NCBI GenBank assembly: GCA_021200315.1
Contig: JAJQGU010000020.1
Location: 1 to 51,381, forward strand
Direction of reading: 5' to 3'
Length of the DNA stretch: 51,381 bases
Source of the DNA: Akkermansiaceae bacterium
Lineage (GTDB): Bacteria; Verrucomicrobiota; Verrucomicrobiia; Verrucomicrobiales; Akkermansiaceae
Part shown: piece after piece, positions 1 through 9,079 of the stretch
Layout of the letters: every line of letters starts with the position of its first letter
Position numbering within the stretch: position 1 is the first letter of the stretch
The notes under the pieces: model-generated
What the model was told of the DNA's origin: nothing
Databases searched by the model: none
Seen by the model: only the letters and a program-made list of their open reading frames with translations
Translations under genes and position numbers: made by a program

Positions 1-20
1 TAGTTGGGGTGCGGGGTCTG

Positions 21-767
21 TCAGGCTTTCCGCCCCTGGTTGGCGACGGCTTCCATCAGCTTGCGCACTTCTTCCGGGTCGCCGAGGAAGTAATCTTTCT
101 TCAGGTTCAGTTCGTCATCGAATTCAAACACATAGGGAATGCCTGTCGGCAGGTTCAGAGAGATGATGTCCTTGTCGGAAATGCCCTTGACGTGTTTGAC
201 GATGCCGCGCAGCGAGTTGCCGTGCGCCGCGACGAGGATGGCGCTGTTTTTCCGGAGTGCGGGCACGATCTCGTCATTCCAGCACGGCATGAGGCGTTCG
301 ATGGTGTCCTTGAGGGCTTCGGTGCGGGGCAGATCGGCGTCGGGCACGCCGCGGTACCGCGGGTCGTGCTTCGGGTTGCGGGGGTCGTCTTCGGTGAGGG
401 CGGGCGGCGCGATGTCGTAGCTGCGTCTCCAGACGAGCACCTGCTCTTCGCCGTATTTTGCAGCCGTTTCGGATTTGTTGAGCCCTTGGAGGTTTCCATA
501 ATGCTTCTCATTGAGTCTCCAGCTCTTGCTCACCGGGATGTAGTCCTGGCCGAGGCTGTCGAGCGCGAAATTCAGCGTCTTGATGGCGCGCTTGAGGTAC
601 GAGGTGAAGGCGAGGTCGAAGCGGAGACCCGCTTCCTTCATCAGCACGCCGGCTTTCCTGGCTTCGGCCATGCCCTGTTCGGTCAGGTCGACGTCGGTCC
701 ATCCCGTGAATCGGTTTTCGGCGTTCCAGGCGCTTTGTCCATGTCTGAGCAATACGATTGTTTTCAT
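21..767 (-). CDS. gpmA: 2,3-bisphosphoglycerate-dependent phosphoglycerate mutase
   Basis: Cytosolic glycolytic enzyme interconverting 3- and 2-phosphoglycerate. The 248-residue product begins [15 protein letters not shown], carrying the phosphohistidine RHG motif near residue 9, followed by the dPGM signature [12 protein letters not shown] and a C-terminal AAHGNSLR motif with the second catalytic His. Length matches the family (about 247-250). An upstream in-frame ATG at 818 would add 17 residues unlike the family, so the start at 767 is preferred. No Shine-Dalgarno is visible before it. The gene stands about 150 nt downstream of the CBS-domain transporter gene on the same strand. Confidence 0.96.
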   Translation of the reverse strand: MKTIVLLRHGQSAWNAENRFTGWTDVDLTEQGMAEARKAGVLMKEAGLRFDLAFTSYLKRAIKTLNFALDSLGQDYIPVSKSWRLNEKHYGNLQGLNKSETAAKYGEEQVLVWRRSYDIAPPALTEDDPRNPKHDPRYRGVPDADLPRTEALKDTIERLMPCWNDEIVPALRKNSAILVAAHGNSLRGIVKHVKGISDKDIISLNLPTGIPYVFEFDDELNLKKDYFLGDPEEVRKLMEAVANQGRKA

Positions 768-919
768 GATATGTTGGTCTGTTGATTGTGAGAAACTGCA
801 CGATCCGCGGCGGCGCACTCCGGCGGCCGTCGCGAGCCGGGTGCCATTGTGCCTGATTGCGCCCGCAAGAGAAAGCGAAATATTCGAAAATCTCGTCAGC
901 CTCTGGAGAGGAGCGTGCG

Positions 920-2326
920 TTATTCCGCCTTTTCGGGAGCCGGCGCCGCTTCCTGCCTGACGAGTTTGACCTGGGTCACCCGCCGGCCGTCCGCCCCGGT
1001 GACGGATAGGGTGTAATGGCCGGTTTCGAGTGTTTCCCCCTCTTCGGGAAGGTGTCCCAGCTCATTGGTCACATACCCTCCGAGCGTCGAAATGCCCGGG
1101 CAGTCGATGTGCAGGTCCGGCAGGTATTCCTCGAGATCGTAGAGAGTGACGGAACCGTTGGCGATGTACGTGCCGTCGTTCATGGCGAGGAACTCGTGCA
1201 CGTCGTCGTCGAATTCGTCTTGAATGTCGTCGCCCACGATTTCTTCGAGTACGTCGTCGAGAAAGACCACGCCGAGGGTGTCGCCGAATTCGTCGACCAC
1301 GAGGGCGAAGTGCGTGCGCTCTTTCAGGAAGAAGTTCAACAGGGTGTCCAGTTTCATCGAGTCCGGCACGACTTTGATGTCGCGCTTCACGCTCATGAGG
1401 TCGGGGGAGTGCCTCCCCGCGAGTTTCAGAAGGTCCTTGACGTGCACCCATCCGAGCACGTTGTCCAGGTGCCCGTCCACCAGGGGGAAGCGGGTGTGGC
1501 GTGAGTTGCACACGCGCTCCCAGTTGGTCTCGAAGGGCGTCTGGATGTCGAGCACGTCGGTCGCATTGCGGGGGGTGAGGATGTCCGCCACGCATTTGTC
1601 ATTCAGTCCGAGTGCGTTCTTAGAGATTTCCGCCTCGGTCTCGGTGAGAGCCTGCGAACGCTCGCTCTCTTCCACCAGGTGCGCCAGCTCATCGGCGCTG
1701 TGGGGGTTGCTGGCCTGCTGGGAGGGGTCGATTCCGAAGAGCTTCCGGAGTATCAGGTTGGCGGTGCCGTTGAAGAGGTTGATGATCGAGCCGAGGAGCC
1801 TGTCGAACAGTTGCAGCCACGGTGCCGTGGCCAGCGCCAGGGGCAGGGGGTGGCGGATGGCCAGGGATTTGGGCACCAGCTCTCCCAGCACGACGTGGGC
1901 GAATGTGAACAGGCTGTAGGCCAGTACCAGGGAAATGATGTGGATGCCCCACGTGTTTCTCATGCCGACGAAGTACAGTGCCGGGGCGACGAGGCGCTCC
2001 ACCAGCGGTTCTCCGAGAAAGCCCAGTGCCAGGGAGGCGAAGGTGATGCCCACTTGGTTGGCGGAGAGGTACGTGTCGAGGTGCCGCACGATGTCGCGCG
2101 CCCGGGCGCGCCGGCGTCTCAGGCGGGGGCTGTCGTCCTCGTTGTCCAGAAGCTGGCTTTCGCGCACGCGGACGCTCGAAAATTCGTTCGCGACGAAAAA
2201 TGCGTTCAGGAACAGGAAGAAGACGATGCCCGCGAGAAAGAGGAGGATTTCCCCAAGCCCGGGGAACTGGAACAAGGCGGCTCCCGAAGCCGCCTGGCTA
2301 CTCAGAGGGTCTGTTCCTTCGTTCAT
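920..2326 (-). CDS. CNNM/HlyC-CorC family membrane protein with CBS domains
   Basis: 468-residue inner-membrane protein of the CNNM/CorC (hemolysin C-like) family, generally linked to Mg2+ or other cation homeostasis. N-terminal hydrophobic segment at about residues 25-48 opens the DUF21 transmembrane domain, which spans to about residue 200 with further membrane segments around 95-180. A paired CBS domain region follows (about 215-350, including [11 protein letters not shown] and the second repeat near [13 protein letters not shown]), then a C-terminal CorC_HlyC transporter-associated domain (about 365-455, containing [16 protein letters not shown]). It starts 18 nt after the fmdB-like gene and is probably cotranscribed with it. 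The transported ion cannot be told from sequence. Confidence 0.9.
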   Translation of the reverse strand: MNEGTDPLSSQAASGAALFQFPGLGEILLFLAGIVFFLFLNAFFVANEFSSVRVRESQLLDNEDDSPRLRRRRARARDIVRHLDTYLSANQVGITFASLALGFLGEPLVERLVAPALYFVGMRNTWGIHIISLVLAYSLFTFAHVVLGELVPKSLAIRHPLPLALATAPWLQLFDRLLGSIINLFNGTANLILRKLFGIDPSQQASNPHSADELAHLVEESERSQALTETEAEISKNALGLNDKCVADILTPRNATDVLDIQTPFETNWERVCNSRHTRFPLVDGHLDNVLGWVHVKDLLKLAGRHSPDLMSVKRDIKVVPDSMKLDTLLNFFLKERTHFALVVDEFGDTLGVVFLDDVLEEIVGDDIQDEFDDDVHEFLAMNDGTYIANGSVTLYDLEEYLPDLHIDCPGISTLGGYVTNELGHLPEEGETLETGHYTLSVTGADGRRVTQVKLVRQEAAPAPEKAE

Positions 2327-2344
2327 GGAGGCGGGGCGGGGCGA

Positions 2345-2605
2345 TCAAAGTTTTTCATAGACGCCGTCATCCCTCTTCTCCAGAAGAGTGAAGCCAGCTT
2401 TTTTGGCGTCGCTCACGGAGAGCGGCCTGGTGATTTCCGGGATGTTGATCCGGCTGATGCGCTTGCGGACGGGGTTCTTGCAGAGCAGGCACCGCTCCAG
2501 CGGAGCGCGGTCGGCCGGGCGTCTCAGTTCGAACCCCTTCCGGCATACGGGACAGGAGCGCCCGGCGTCCTCCGGATGTTCTGATATATATTCGTATATG
2601 GGCAT
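2345..2605 (-). CDS. FmdB-family zinc-ribbon protein
   Basis: Small 86-residue protein beginning MPIYEYISEHPEDAGRSCPVC. It has the typical FmdB/CxxC_CXXC regulatory zinc-ribbon layout: a CPVC pair near residue 18 and a CLLC pair about 20 residues later, which should bind one zinc. Start chosen at the conserved MPIYEY; an upstream in-frame ATG at 2641 would add 12 unlike residues. The C-terminal part (ISRINIPEITRPLSVSDAKKAGF) differs from the usual short family tail. Function in the family is poorly defined (putative regulator). It leads a two-gene operon with the CBS transporter. Confidence 0.82.
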   Translation of the reverse strand: MPIYEYISEHPEDAGRSCPVCRKGFELRRPADRAPLERCLLCKNPVRKRISRINIPEITRPLSVSDAKKAGFTLLEKRDDGVYEKL

Positions 2606-2625
2606 GAGAAGGCGCGGAGTATCGG

Positions 2626-2654
2626 AACATACCCCGCGCAAGGTCGGATGTCAG
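2626..2654 (-). promoter_or_regulatory. Predicted sigma70 promoter of the fmdB-like gene
   Basis: On the minus strand CTGACA (2654-2649), 17-nt spacer, TATGTT (2631-2626). Predicted +1 near 2619 gives a leader of about 14 nt. Confidence 0.5.
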
Positions 2655-2670
2655 CCGAGGCTCAACCGGG

Positions 2671-2940
2671 TTACCAGCTGGATTTGGTCACGCCGGGGAT
2701 CATCCCCGCGCTCGCGAGTTCGCGGAACGAGATGCGGGACAGTTGGAAGCGGCGGATGAACGCGCGGCGGCGGCCCGTGAGGGCGCAACGGTTGACGAGA
2801 CGCGTGGGGGAAGCGTTGCGGGGGAGCATGGAAAGGCCGGCATAGTCGCCTTCAGCCTTGAGTTGGGCGCGCAGTTCGGCATAGCGCGCGACGGTTGCCT
2901 CTTTTTTCTTGTTTCTTTCGATCCAGCTTTTCTTGGCCAT
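2671..2940 (-). CDS. rpsN: 30S ribosomal protein S14
   Basis: 89-residue S14 protein of the 30S head. It starts [14 protein letters not shown] and ends with the conserved [23 protein letters not shown] region, matching the bacterial zinc-independent form: there is no CxxC pair, only one Cys in the NRCALTGR motif. It is a single-gene unit apart from the major ribosomal operons, with its own promoter just upstream and no Shine-Dalgarno. The stand-alone location and separate promoter suggest independent control, as with S20 at 5469-5732. Confidence 0.97.
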   Translation of the reverse strand: MAKKSWIERNKKKEATVARYAELRAQLKAEGDYAGLSMLPRNASPTRLVNRCALTGRRRAFIRRFQLSRISFRELASAGMIPGVTKSSW

Positions 2941-2954
2941 AAATGTGTGCGCGG

Positions 2955-2983
2955 TTTTTACGATATTCCGCTCGGTTTGTCAA
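2955..2983 (-). promoter_or_regulatory. Predicted sigma70 promoter of rpsN
   Basis: Minus strand TTGACA (2983-2978), 17-nt spacer, TAAAAA (2960-2955). Predicted +1 near 2948 leaves a leader of only about 8 nt before the rpsN ATG. Confidence 0.65.
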
Positions 2984-3250
2984 GCGGAATTTGAAAAAAG
3001 TGGATGCATGGGCGCCGATTCTCCCGCCGGAAGTGTGATTCCCCTGCGGGGATCCTCAAAAAATATTGATAGATGAATACAAGATGATACGCTAAACGGC
3101 GGAATATATGGGAAACCATAGTACGAAACCCTTACGAAAAATGAAAAAATCATGAAGGAATATTTCAGAGGAAGATTGTCGCTGATCTCATTACGCAGCC
3201 ATTACGAGTTTTCATAACTAACTCACCAGAATACGCAAAATAATCCTCCC

Positions 3251-3279
3251 TTGCCAACCGGGGTGCTCTGCGCTAGAAT
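3251..3279 (+). promoter_or_regulatory. Predicted sigma70 promoter of ispG
   Basis: TTGCCA (3251-3256), 17-nt spacer, TAGAAT (3274-3279). Predicted +1 is at 3286-3287, that is, at the GTG start codon. Confidence 0.6.
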
Positions 3280-3286
3280 TCGCCGC

Positions 3287-5068
<1,782 letters not shown>

Positions 5069-5074
5069 ATTCTT

Positions 5075-5107
5075 CCCGGCAGGGGGTTCGGCGCTTTTTC
5101 TGCCGGG
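5075..5107. terminator. Possible stem-loop between convergent ispG and the 5130 gene
   Basis: CCCGGCAG (5075-5082) pairs with CTGCCGGG (5100-5107). It is followed by a run of ten G (5105-5114) and a short C run that could fold further. There is no proper T run after the stem, so its role as an intrinsic terminator is uncertain. Confidence 0.35.
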
Positions 5108-5129
5108 GGGGGGGTCGCCCCCCGTGCGC

Positions 5130-5357
5130 TCAGGGATCCGGTTCCAGGTCGAAGCGCGAGATGACCTTTTCGGGGTTCGCGGCGAGCGTGAGCGCCTGAT
5201 CCTCGACGGCCTGGGGATCCTCGTTGAAGCGGTAGGCGAAGCAGTTGGGGCAGAGCGGGGATTCCTTGTCCGTGACGCAGCCGCATACCATGCACACTTT
5301 GTAGAACGAGGGGTCGTCCACGATGGTATGGGCTATTTCTCGGCGATCCGGTTTCAT
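5130..5357 (-). CDS. Small zinc-ribbon protein of unknown function
   Basis: 75-residue protein starting MKPDRREIAHTIVDDPSFY. The centre has KVCMVCGCVTDKESPLCPNC, that is CxxC and CxxC pairs typical of a structural zinc ribbon. The rest is acidic and ends in DLEPDP. An alternative ATG at 5390 would add 11 residues; the internal start looks more natural. It lies convergent to ispG and upstream of no other gene, about 110 nt after rpsT in the same direction. I do not recognise a named family. Confidence 0.7.
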   Translation of the reverse strand: MKPDRREIAHTIVDDPSFYKVCMVCGCVTDKESPLCPNCFAYRFNEDPQAVEDQALTLAANPEKVISRFDLEPDP

Positions 5358-5468
5358 GGGAAAGGAATCTTCCCGGGGCTTTCTCCTCATGGGAAGGGAA
5401 TGCGGAACAAAGCGTCTTCCTCGGGAGGATGCTTTGCCGTGGAGGGAGATGCGCGGTGCCGCGCGGGC

Positions 5469-5732
5469 TCAGGCGATCTTGGCGATGGCCTTGGCGGCCT
5501 TGCTCTTGTAGTTGGCGGCGCGGTTGGCGGGGATGCGCCCCGTCTTGGCGGCCTTGTCCACCGCAGAGGCGAAGGTGTTGTAGGCGGTGCCGGCGGCGGC
5601 CTTGTCGGCGGCGGCCACGGCTTCCATTACCCTTTTCCGGAGAGTCCGGACGCGGGAGACGGCGGCGCGGTTGGCGGCCGTGCGCTTTTCAGTCTGGCGG
5701 ATGCGTTTCTTGGCGGATAAAGTGTGTGCCAT
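5469..5732 (-). CDS. rpsT: 30S ribosomal protein S20
   Basis: 87-residue basic protein beginning MAHTLSAKKRIRQTEKRTAANRA with the typical S20 helical, Lys/Arg/Ala-rich sequence and a C-terminal NYKSKAAKAIAKIA. It binds 16S rRNA in the 30S body. Length matches the family. It has its own promoter; the leader of about 30 nt shows no Shine-Dalgarno. Confidence 0.97.
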   Translation of the reverse strand: MAHTLSAKKRIRQTEKRTAANRAAVSRVRTLRKRVMEAVAAADKAAAGTAYNTFASAVDKAAKTGRIPANRAANYKSKAAKAIAKIA

Positions 5733-5771
5733 GGGAATGTTTTCTGTAAAGTTGCGCTTTTGTGGGGGAGA

Positions 5772-5799
5772 AGGATAAACGATTTCCGCGGATTGTCAA
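5772..5799 (-). promoter_or_regulatory. Predicted sigma70 promoter of rpsT
   Basis: Minus strand TTGACA (5799-5794), 16-nt spacer, TATCCT (5777-5772). Predicted +1 near 5765, giving a leader of about 33 nt. Confidence 0.55.
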
Positions 5800-5866
5800 G
5801 CTCGGGATGTAAAAAAATCGTTTCGGAGCCGCGCAGAGCCGCTTTCCCGCGGAGGCGCCGCGCCCG

Positions 5867-7099
5867 TCAGATGCTGAAGATGCCGTATTCGATCATGAGC
5901 GCCGCCTCGCCTTCCACTTTGCGCTTTTCCTGGTTGAGGATCTCGCGCTCCATGTCGATGTTGCGCCTGCGTTTCTCGAGCATCTGCTCCGCCGTGCTGA
6001 TCGGCCGGGATGCCTCGAACGCCATGCGCTTTTTCATCCAGCTTTTCCATTCCTCGAATTCGCGGCAGCTCTTGATTACTTTGCCCACTTGGATGCGGCG
6101 GTCCATCAGCTTCGCCCGCAGTTCCTGCTTGGTGTATTCGTATTCGTCCTGCGCCGTGCGGAACTGGTTCCAGTAGGTCAGTTTGGTGTCGAGGCTCAGC
6201 GAGGCGTAGGTGGTGAGTTTCGTGTCGGAGCTGTCCAGGAAGGTGCCCCCGTAGGTGCCCCCGGTCGAGGAGAACAGCGAGGGGCTGTAGAGGCTCATGT
6301 TGATCTGGGGGAGGTAGTTCATCAGGATCTGGTACTTGTTCATCCGGGCCGCTTCCAGCTGGATGGCGTATTGAGTCACGACGAGGGGCGAGAGATGGAC
6401 GGCTTCGCGTTCGTAGCGCGCCCGGTCTAGTTTGGGGAGGGATTCGGGCAGGATCTCCCAGCGGGCGCTCTGGGTGCCGAGCAGTTCCGTCAGCTTGCTC
6501 CAGTTGTCGATGGATTGCTCGCGGAATTCCTGCTCCTTCAGCTCCCCGGCCGTCTTGCGCTCCTCTTCCTTGAAGGAAGCGAGGTCCAGTTCGTGCAGCC
6601 GCCTGTCCAGATCGGCCGTCCGCACGTGCTGCCAGATTTTCGAAACGATTTCCCTCTGTTTCAGTTCATAGGCTTTTTCCGTGGCGTAGAGTTCCGCTTG
6701 GGAAGAATAGATCCGGTACGGGAGCTGGGTGAGGGAGGGGATGTTGAAGACGACGTTGATGTTGTATGACATGGCGTTCGAGTCGGGAGACCTGGCGAGG
6801 TCTTCCAGCGCGCGCGTCATGGAGGCGTACAGGTTGACGCCCGGGATCATGTCGGTGTAGACGCTGCGCGCGCTGCGATTGGCCTGTTTGATCGTGCCCC
6901 GGGCCTTGCGCAGTTCGAGGTTCTTCTCCATGGCCATGCTCACGGCTTGTTCCCAGGTGATTCGCCGGACGGGCAGCCGTTCCCAGTCCGGCAGGCTTTC
7001 GTACACGGCGACGACTTCTTTCCCCGTGCGCTCCATCCGCTTCGAGACGGAGCAGCCCGCCAGAAGCAGGAGAAGACAGCCGATCGGGAGGAAGCGCAT
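5867..7099 (-). CDS. TolC-like outer-membrane lipoprotein
   Basis: 410-residue predicted lipoprotein: signal peptide MRFLPIGCLLLLLAGC with the lipobox Cys at residue 16. The mature part is rich in long amphipathic helices. It shows the duplicated TolC/OEP-type pattern (WEQAVSMAMEKNLELRKARGT near residue 50, and a matching region in the second half), predicting an outer-membrane efflux or secretion channel. Start placed at the signal peptide; the ATG at 7135 adds 12 residues without signal character. The MFS gene precedes it on the same strand with a 37-nt gap, but no periplasmic adaptor gene is nearby, so its partner is unknown. Confidence 0.8.
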   Translation of the reverse strand: MRFLPIGCLLLLLAGCSVSKRMERTGKEVVAVYESLPDWERLPVRRITWEQAVSMAMEKNLELRKARGTIKQANRSARSVYTDMIPGVNLYASMTRALEDLARSPDSNAMSYNINVVFNIPSLTQLPYRIYSSQAELYATEKAYELKQREIVSKIWQHVRTADLDRRLHELDLASFKEEERKTAGELKEQEFREQSIDNWSKLTELLGTQSARWEILPESLPKLDRARYEREAVHLSPLVVTQYAIQLEAARMNKYQILMNYLPQINMSLYSPSLFSSTGGTYGGTFLDSSDTKLTTYASLSLDTKLTYWNQFRTAQDEYEYTKQELRAKLMDRRIQVGKVIKSCREFEEWKSWMKKRMAFEASRPISTAEQMLEKRRRNIDMEREILNQEKRKVEGEAALMIEYGIFSI

Positions 7100-7136
7100 G
7101 AAAGGGATGTTAGCAGAACGCGGGGGGCGTGGCAAG

Positions 7137-8405
7137 TCAGGATCTTCCGTCCCTTCCCGGCGTCCTGGAGACGACGTACCGGGTGACGGCCGCGCTCAGA
7201 GCCGCCATGACGACGAACTGCCCCGCCGGCGGCAGCGCCTGCGCCATGAGCCATTGAACCCCCACGGCAAGCAGCCCCGTCAGGCAGTCCACCAGGTTTC
7301 CGGCGGCGATCACGTCGCCGCGCCTGTCGTTGTCCGCACTGTCCTGCAGCAGGGCGTTCAGGGGCACGAGAAAGGCCGAGGCCGTGAATCCCGTGAACGC
7401 GAGGCCGGCGTAGAAGAGCACCGTGCCGTAGGGCGCCAGGGCAAGCGCCAGGCAGCCCAGCGTCATGCCCGCGCCGCCGATCAGGGGGATCCGCCGGCCG
7501 ATGCTCCCGCGGCACAGAAGGGAGGCCGAGAGGCCGCCCAGCACCGAGCCCCCGCTCAGGCAGGCCATGAGCTGTGCGCTCACCCAGGCGAAGTCCGTGT
7601 CGTTCTGCGTGTGCTGCTCGGCCGTCTGCAATGTCATCAGCAGCACGGCACCCCCGATGAACCAGAAGTACCCCACCCCCGCTTCGGAGATCCGCAGCGT
7701 CCGCCGCTCCCACAGGAGCTTCAGCTGGCTGAAGTGCGCGTAGAGCAAGCTTGCCGAGAAGGGCTTCCGGCTCAGCGGCCTGTACCGGGGGAGAAACAGC
7801 GTCAGCAGCGCCGTGGGAAGGGTGCAGAGGAAGAACGCCGTGCAGGGCAGGGCAGCGGCGGCCCACCCGTCGTTCCCCGTCTCCCGCAGGTGGTGAAACC
7901 ACGCGAAGACGCCGATCTGCCCCGCGAGCAGGGCGAGCAGAGAGCCCATTTCGATGACGCCGCTGGCGAAGCCGAGGTGTTTCGTGCCGACCAGGTCTTT
8001 CACCAGCCCTTTCTTGGAGGGGCTGAAGAATGTCGCCTGCACGCAGAAGAGGCTGAACCACGCGAGCGCGCCGCCGAGGCTGTCGTGCCGCAGGCACCAT
8101 GACATCCCGCCCAGTACGAGTATCTGCACGGCGGCCATGGCCTGGATGACGCGCGTTTTGCAGCAGCGGTCCGAAAGCCACCCCGCCAGCGGCGAGAAGA
8201 GGATGAACGGCAGCAGGATGAGCGCGCTGAGCGGGTATTTCAAGTCACCCGTGCCGCTTCCTTGCTCCGCCAGCCACACCCCGAGCGGTATGAGAAGAAA
8301 CTGCACCCCTTTCTCGTTGAATGAGTTCTGTGCCTGAATCAGCGTCAGCCCCCAGAAGGGCGCCCACCGGGGGCGGTCGGCGCTCTGTCGGGTGGGATGG
8401 CTCAT
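7137..8405 (-). CDS. MFS transporter, possibly LplT-like
   Basis: 422-residue major-facilitator protein with about 12 hydrophobic segments. The cytoplasmic loop motif GWLSDRCCKTRV lies after the second helix, and the stretch FFSPSKKGLVKDLVG resembles lysophospholipid transporters (LplT) and related acyl-transferase-linked carriers. Substrate is uncertain. Start at 8405 (MSHPTRQ) is favoured over 8480 because a TAGAAT box lies just 7 nt before this ATG. It is followed by the TolC-like gene. Confidence 0.8.
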   Translation of the reverse strand: MSHPTRQSADRPRWAPFWGLTLIQAQNSFNEKGVQFLLIPLGVWLAEQGSGTGDLKYPLSALILLPFILFSPLAGWLSDRCCKTRVIQAMAAVQILVLGGMSWCLRHDSLGGALAWFSLFCVQATFFSPSKKGLVKDLVGTKHLGFASGVIEMGSLLALLAGQIGVFAWFHHLRETGNDGWAAAALPCTAFFLCTLPTALLTLFLPRYRPLSRKPFSASLLYAHFSQLKLLWERRTLRISEAGVGYFWFIGGAVLLMTLQTAEQHTQNDTDFAWVSAQLMACLSGGSVLGGLSASLLCRGSIGRRIPLIGGAGMTLGCLALALAPYGTVLFYAGLAFTGFTASAFLVPLNALLQDSADNDRRGDVIAAGNLVDCLTGLLAVGVQWLMAQALPPAGQFVVMAALSAAVTRYVVSRTPGRDGRS

Positions 8406-8412
8406 GCCCCCT

Positions 8413-8441
8413 ATTCTATCGCTTTCCCCGGGCGAAGAAAA
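8413..8441 (-). promoter_or_regulatory. Predicted promoter of the MFS gene
   Basis: Minus strand -10 TAGAAT (8418-8413) with a weak -35 TTTTCT 17 nt upstream. The -10 ends only 7 nt before the ATG, so the transcript would be leaderless or nearly so. Confidence 0.4.
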
Positions 8442-8574
8442 GCCGATTCCCGCGGCTCCGCCGGTTATCCGCCGCCGCATTGCCGCTTCGCCTCGAAGTC
8501 GCTTCCTGCGGTTTTTTAAGAGTATAAAGAGATTGCTTTACAGGATGATTCTTTACGCAGAAAATGGTATAGCT

Positions 8575-8781
8575 ATGGATGTACCAAAGAAACGCGGCGG
8601 ACGTCCGACGGAGAGACCGGATGACAAGACGCTGATTAGGTTATACAAAAAATATAATTCCGCGCAGATTGCGGAAATGTACGGTGCGAAGGATTCAACG
8701 GTGAGATCGTGGTTTTCGCATTTACGCAAGGAAGAGGCTGAGAAGCGTGAGTGTTCCGAAAGTTCCGGTAAAAATTGTTAG
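8575..8781 (+). CDS. Small HTH-like DNA-binding protein with AT-hook-like motif
   Basis: 68-residue basic protein. The N-terminus has KKRGGRPTERPDD, resembling an AT-hook (core GRP flanked by basic residues). A homeodomain-like helix-turn-helix follows: LIRLYKKYNSAQIAEMYGAKDSTVRSWFSHLRKEE. Start taken at MDVPKK; an earlier ATG at 8545 would add ten residues. This stretch is less GC-rich than its neighbours. The C-terminus is short and Ser/Lys-rich. A function as a local transcriptional regulator is plausible but unproven; no named family is recognised. Confidence 0.65.
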   Translation: MDVPKKRGGRPTERPDDKTLIRLYKKYNSAQIAEMYGAKDSTVRSWFSHLRKEEAEKRECSESSGKNC

Positions 8782-8941
8782 ATAGTGCTGTAAAAACCTA
8801 TCCAGGTTAAACGGAAAAGTCAAAATCTACAAGAAAATACCCGTTTTCATCACAAAATCGCGTGACGAGCCTTTTTGCGCGGCCGTGCGGAGGCGCTTAT
8901 CCGGTTCGTTTTGCTGAACGGAGCGATTTTCGGAAGCTCGC

Positions 8942-8970
8942 TTGACATGAGGCTCAGAAGGCGGTATGCT
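8942..8970 (+). promoter_or_regulatory. Strong predicted sigma70 promoter without an ORF behind it
   Basis: TTGACA (8942-8947), 17-nt spacer, TATGCT (8965-8970). Predicted +1 at about 8977. It drives transcription toward the terminator at 9015-9047 and no ORF lies between. Confidence 0.65.
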
Positions 8971-8976
8971 GACCGC

Positions 8977-9047
8977 GTCTTATTTCTGAATTTTTCCATT
9001 TCATTCAGAACCGCAAAGCCGCCGAGAGGGCTTCTCGGCGGCTTTTT
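8977..9047 (+). ncRNA. Candidate small RNA of about 70 nt
   Basis: The stretch begins at the predicted +1 of a near-consensus promoter and ends in a strong intrinsic terminator. It contains a first stem TTCTGAAT/ATTCAGAA (8984-8991 with 9003-9010, loop of 11 nt) and the terminator stem. No tRNA-like or known RNA motif is recognised, and no credible ORF fits. It could alternatively be a transcript used only to separate the two flanking units. Confidence 0.5.
9015..9047 (+). terminator. Intrinsic terminator (perfect 13-bp stem, T5)
   Basis: AAAGCCGCCGAGA (9015-9027) pairs perfectly with 9033-9045; loop GGGCT; five T follow the stem on the plus strand. Read from the minus strand it could also end the comM transcript, but there the T run is shorter. 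Confidence 0.85.
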
Positions 9048-9079
9048 CCCGCCCCAGCTTTTCGGGAAAGCGGCCGGCG

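Larger units (their letters stand above)
2941..3286. other. Intergenic region between divergent rpsN and ispG
   Basis: About 350 nt without a convincing gene. It holds the rpsN promoter at one end and the ispG promoter at the other. The middle is AT-rich and shows no clear ORF or RNA fold. Confidence 0.6.

Noticed and set aside
5104..5122. Run of ten G followed by C run after ispG as a phase-variable tract
   Set aside because: It lies between convergent genes, outside coding sequence and promoters, so a switching role is unlikely; it is at most part of a terminator.
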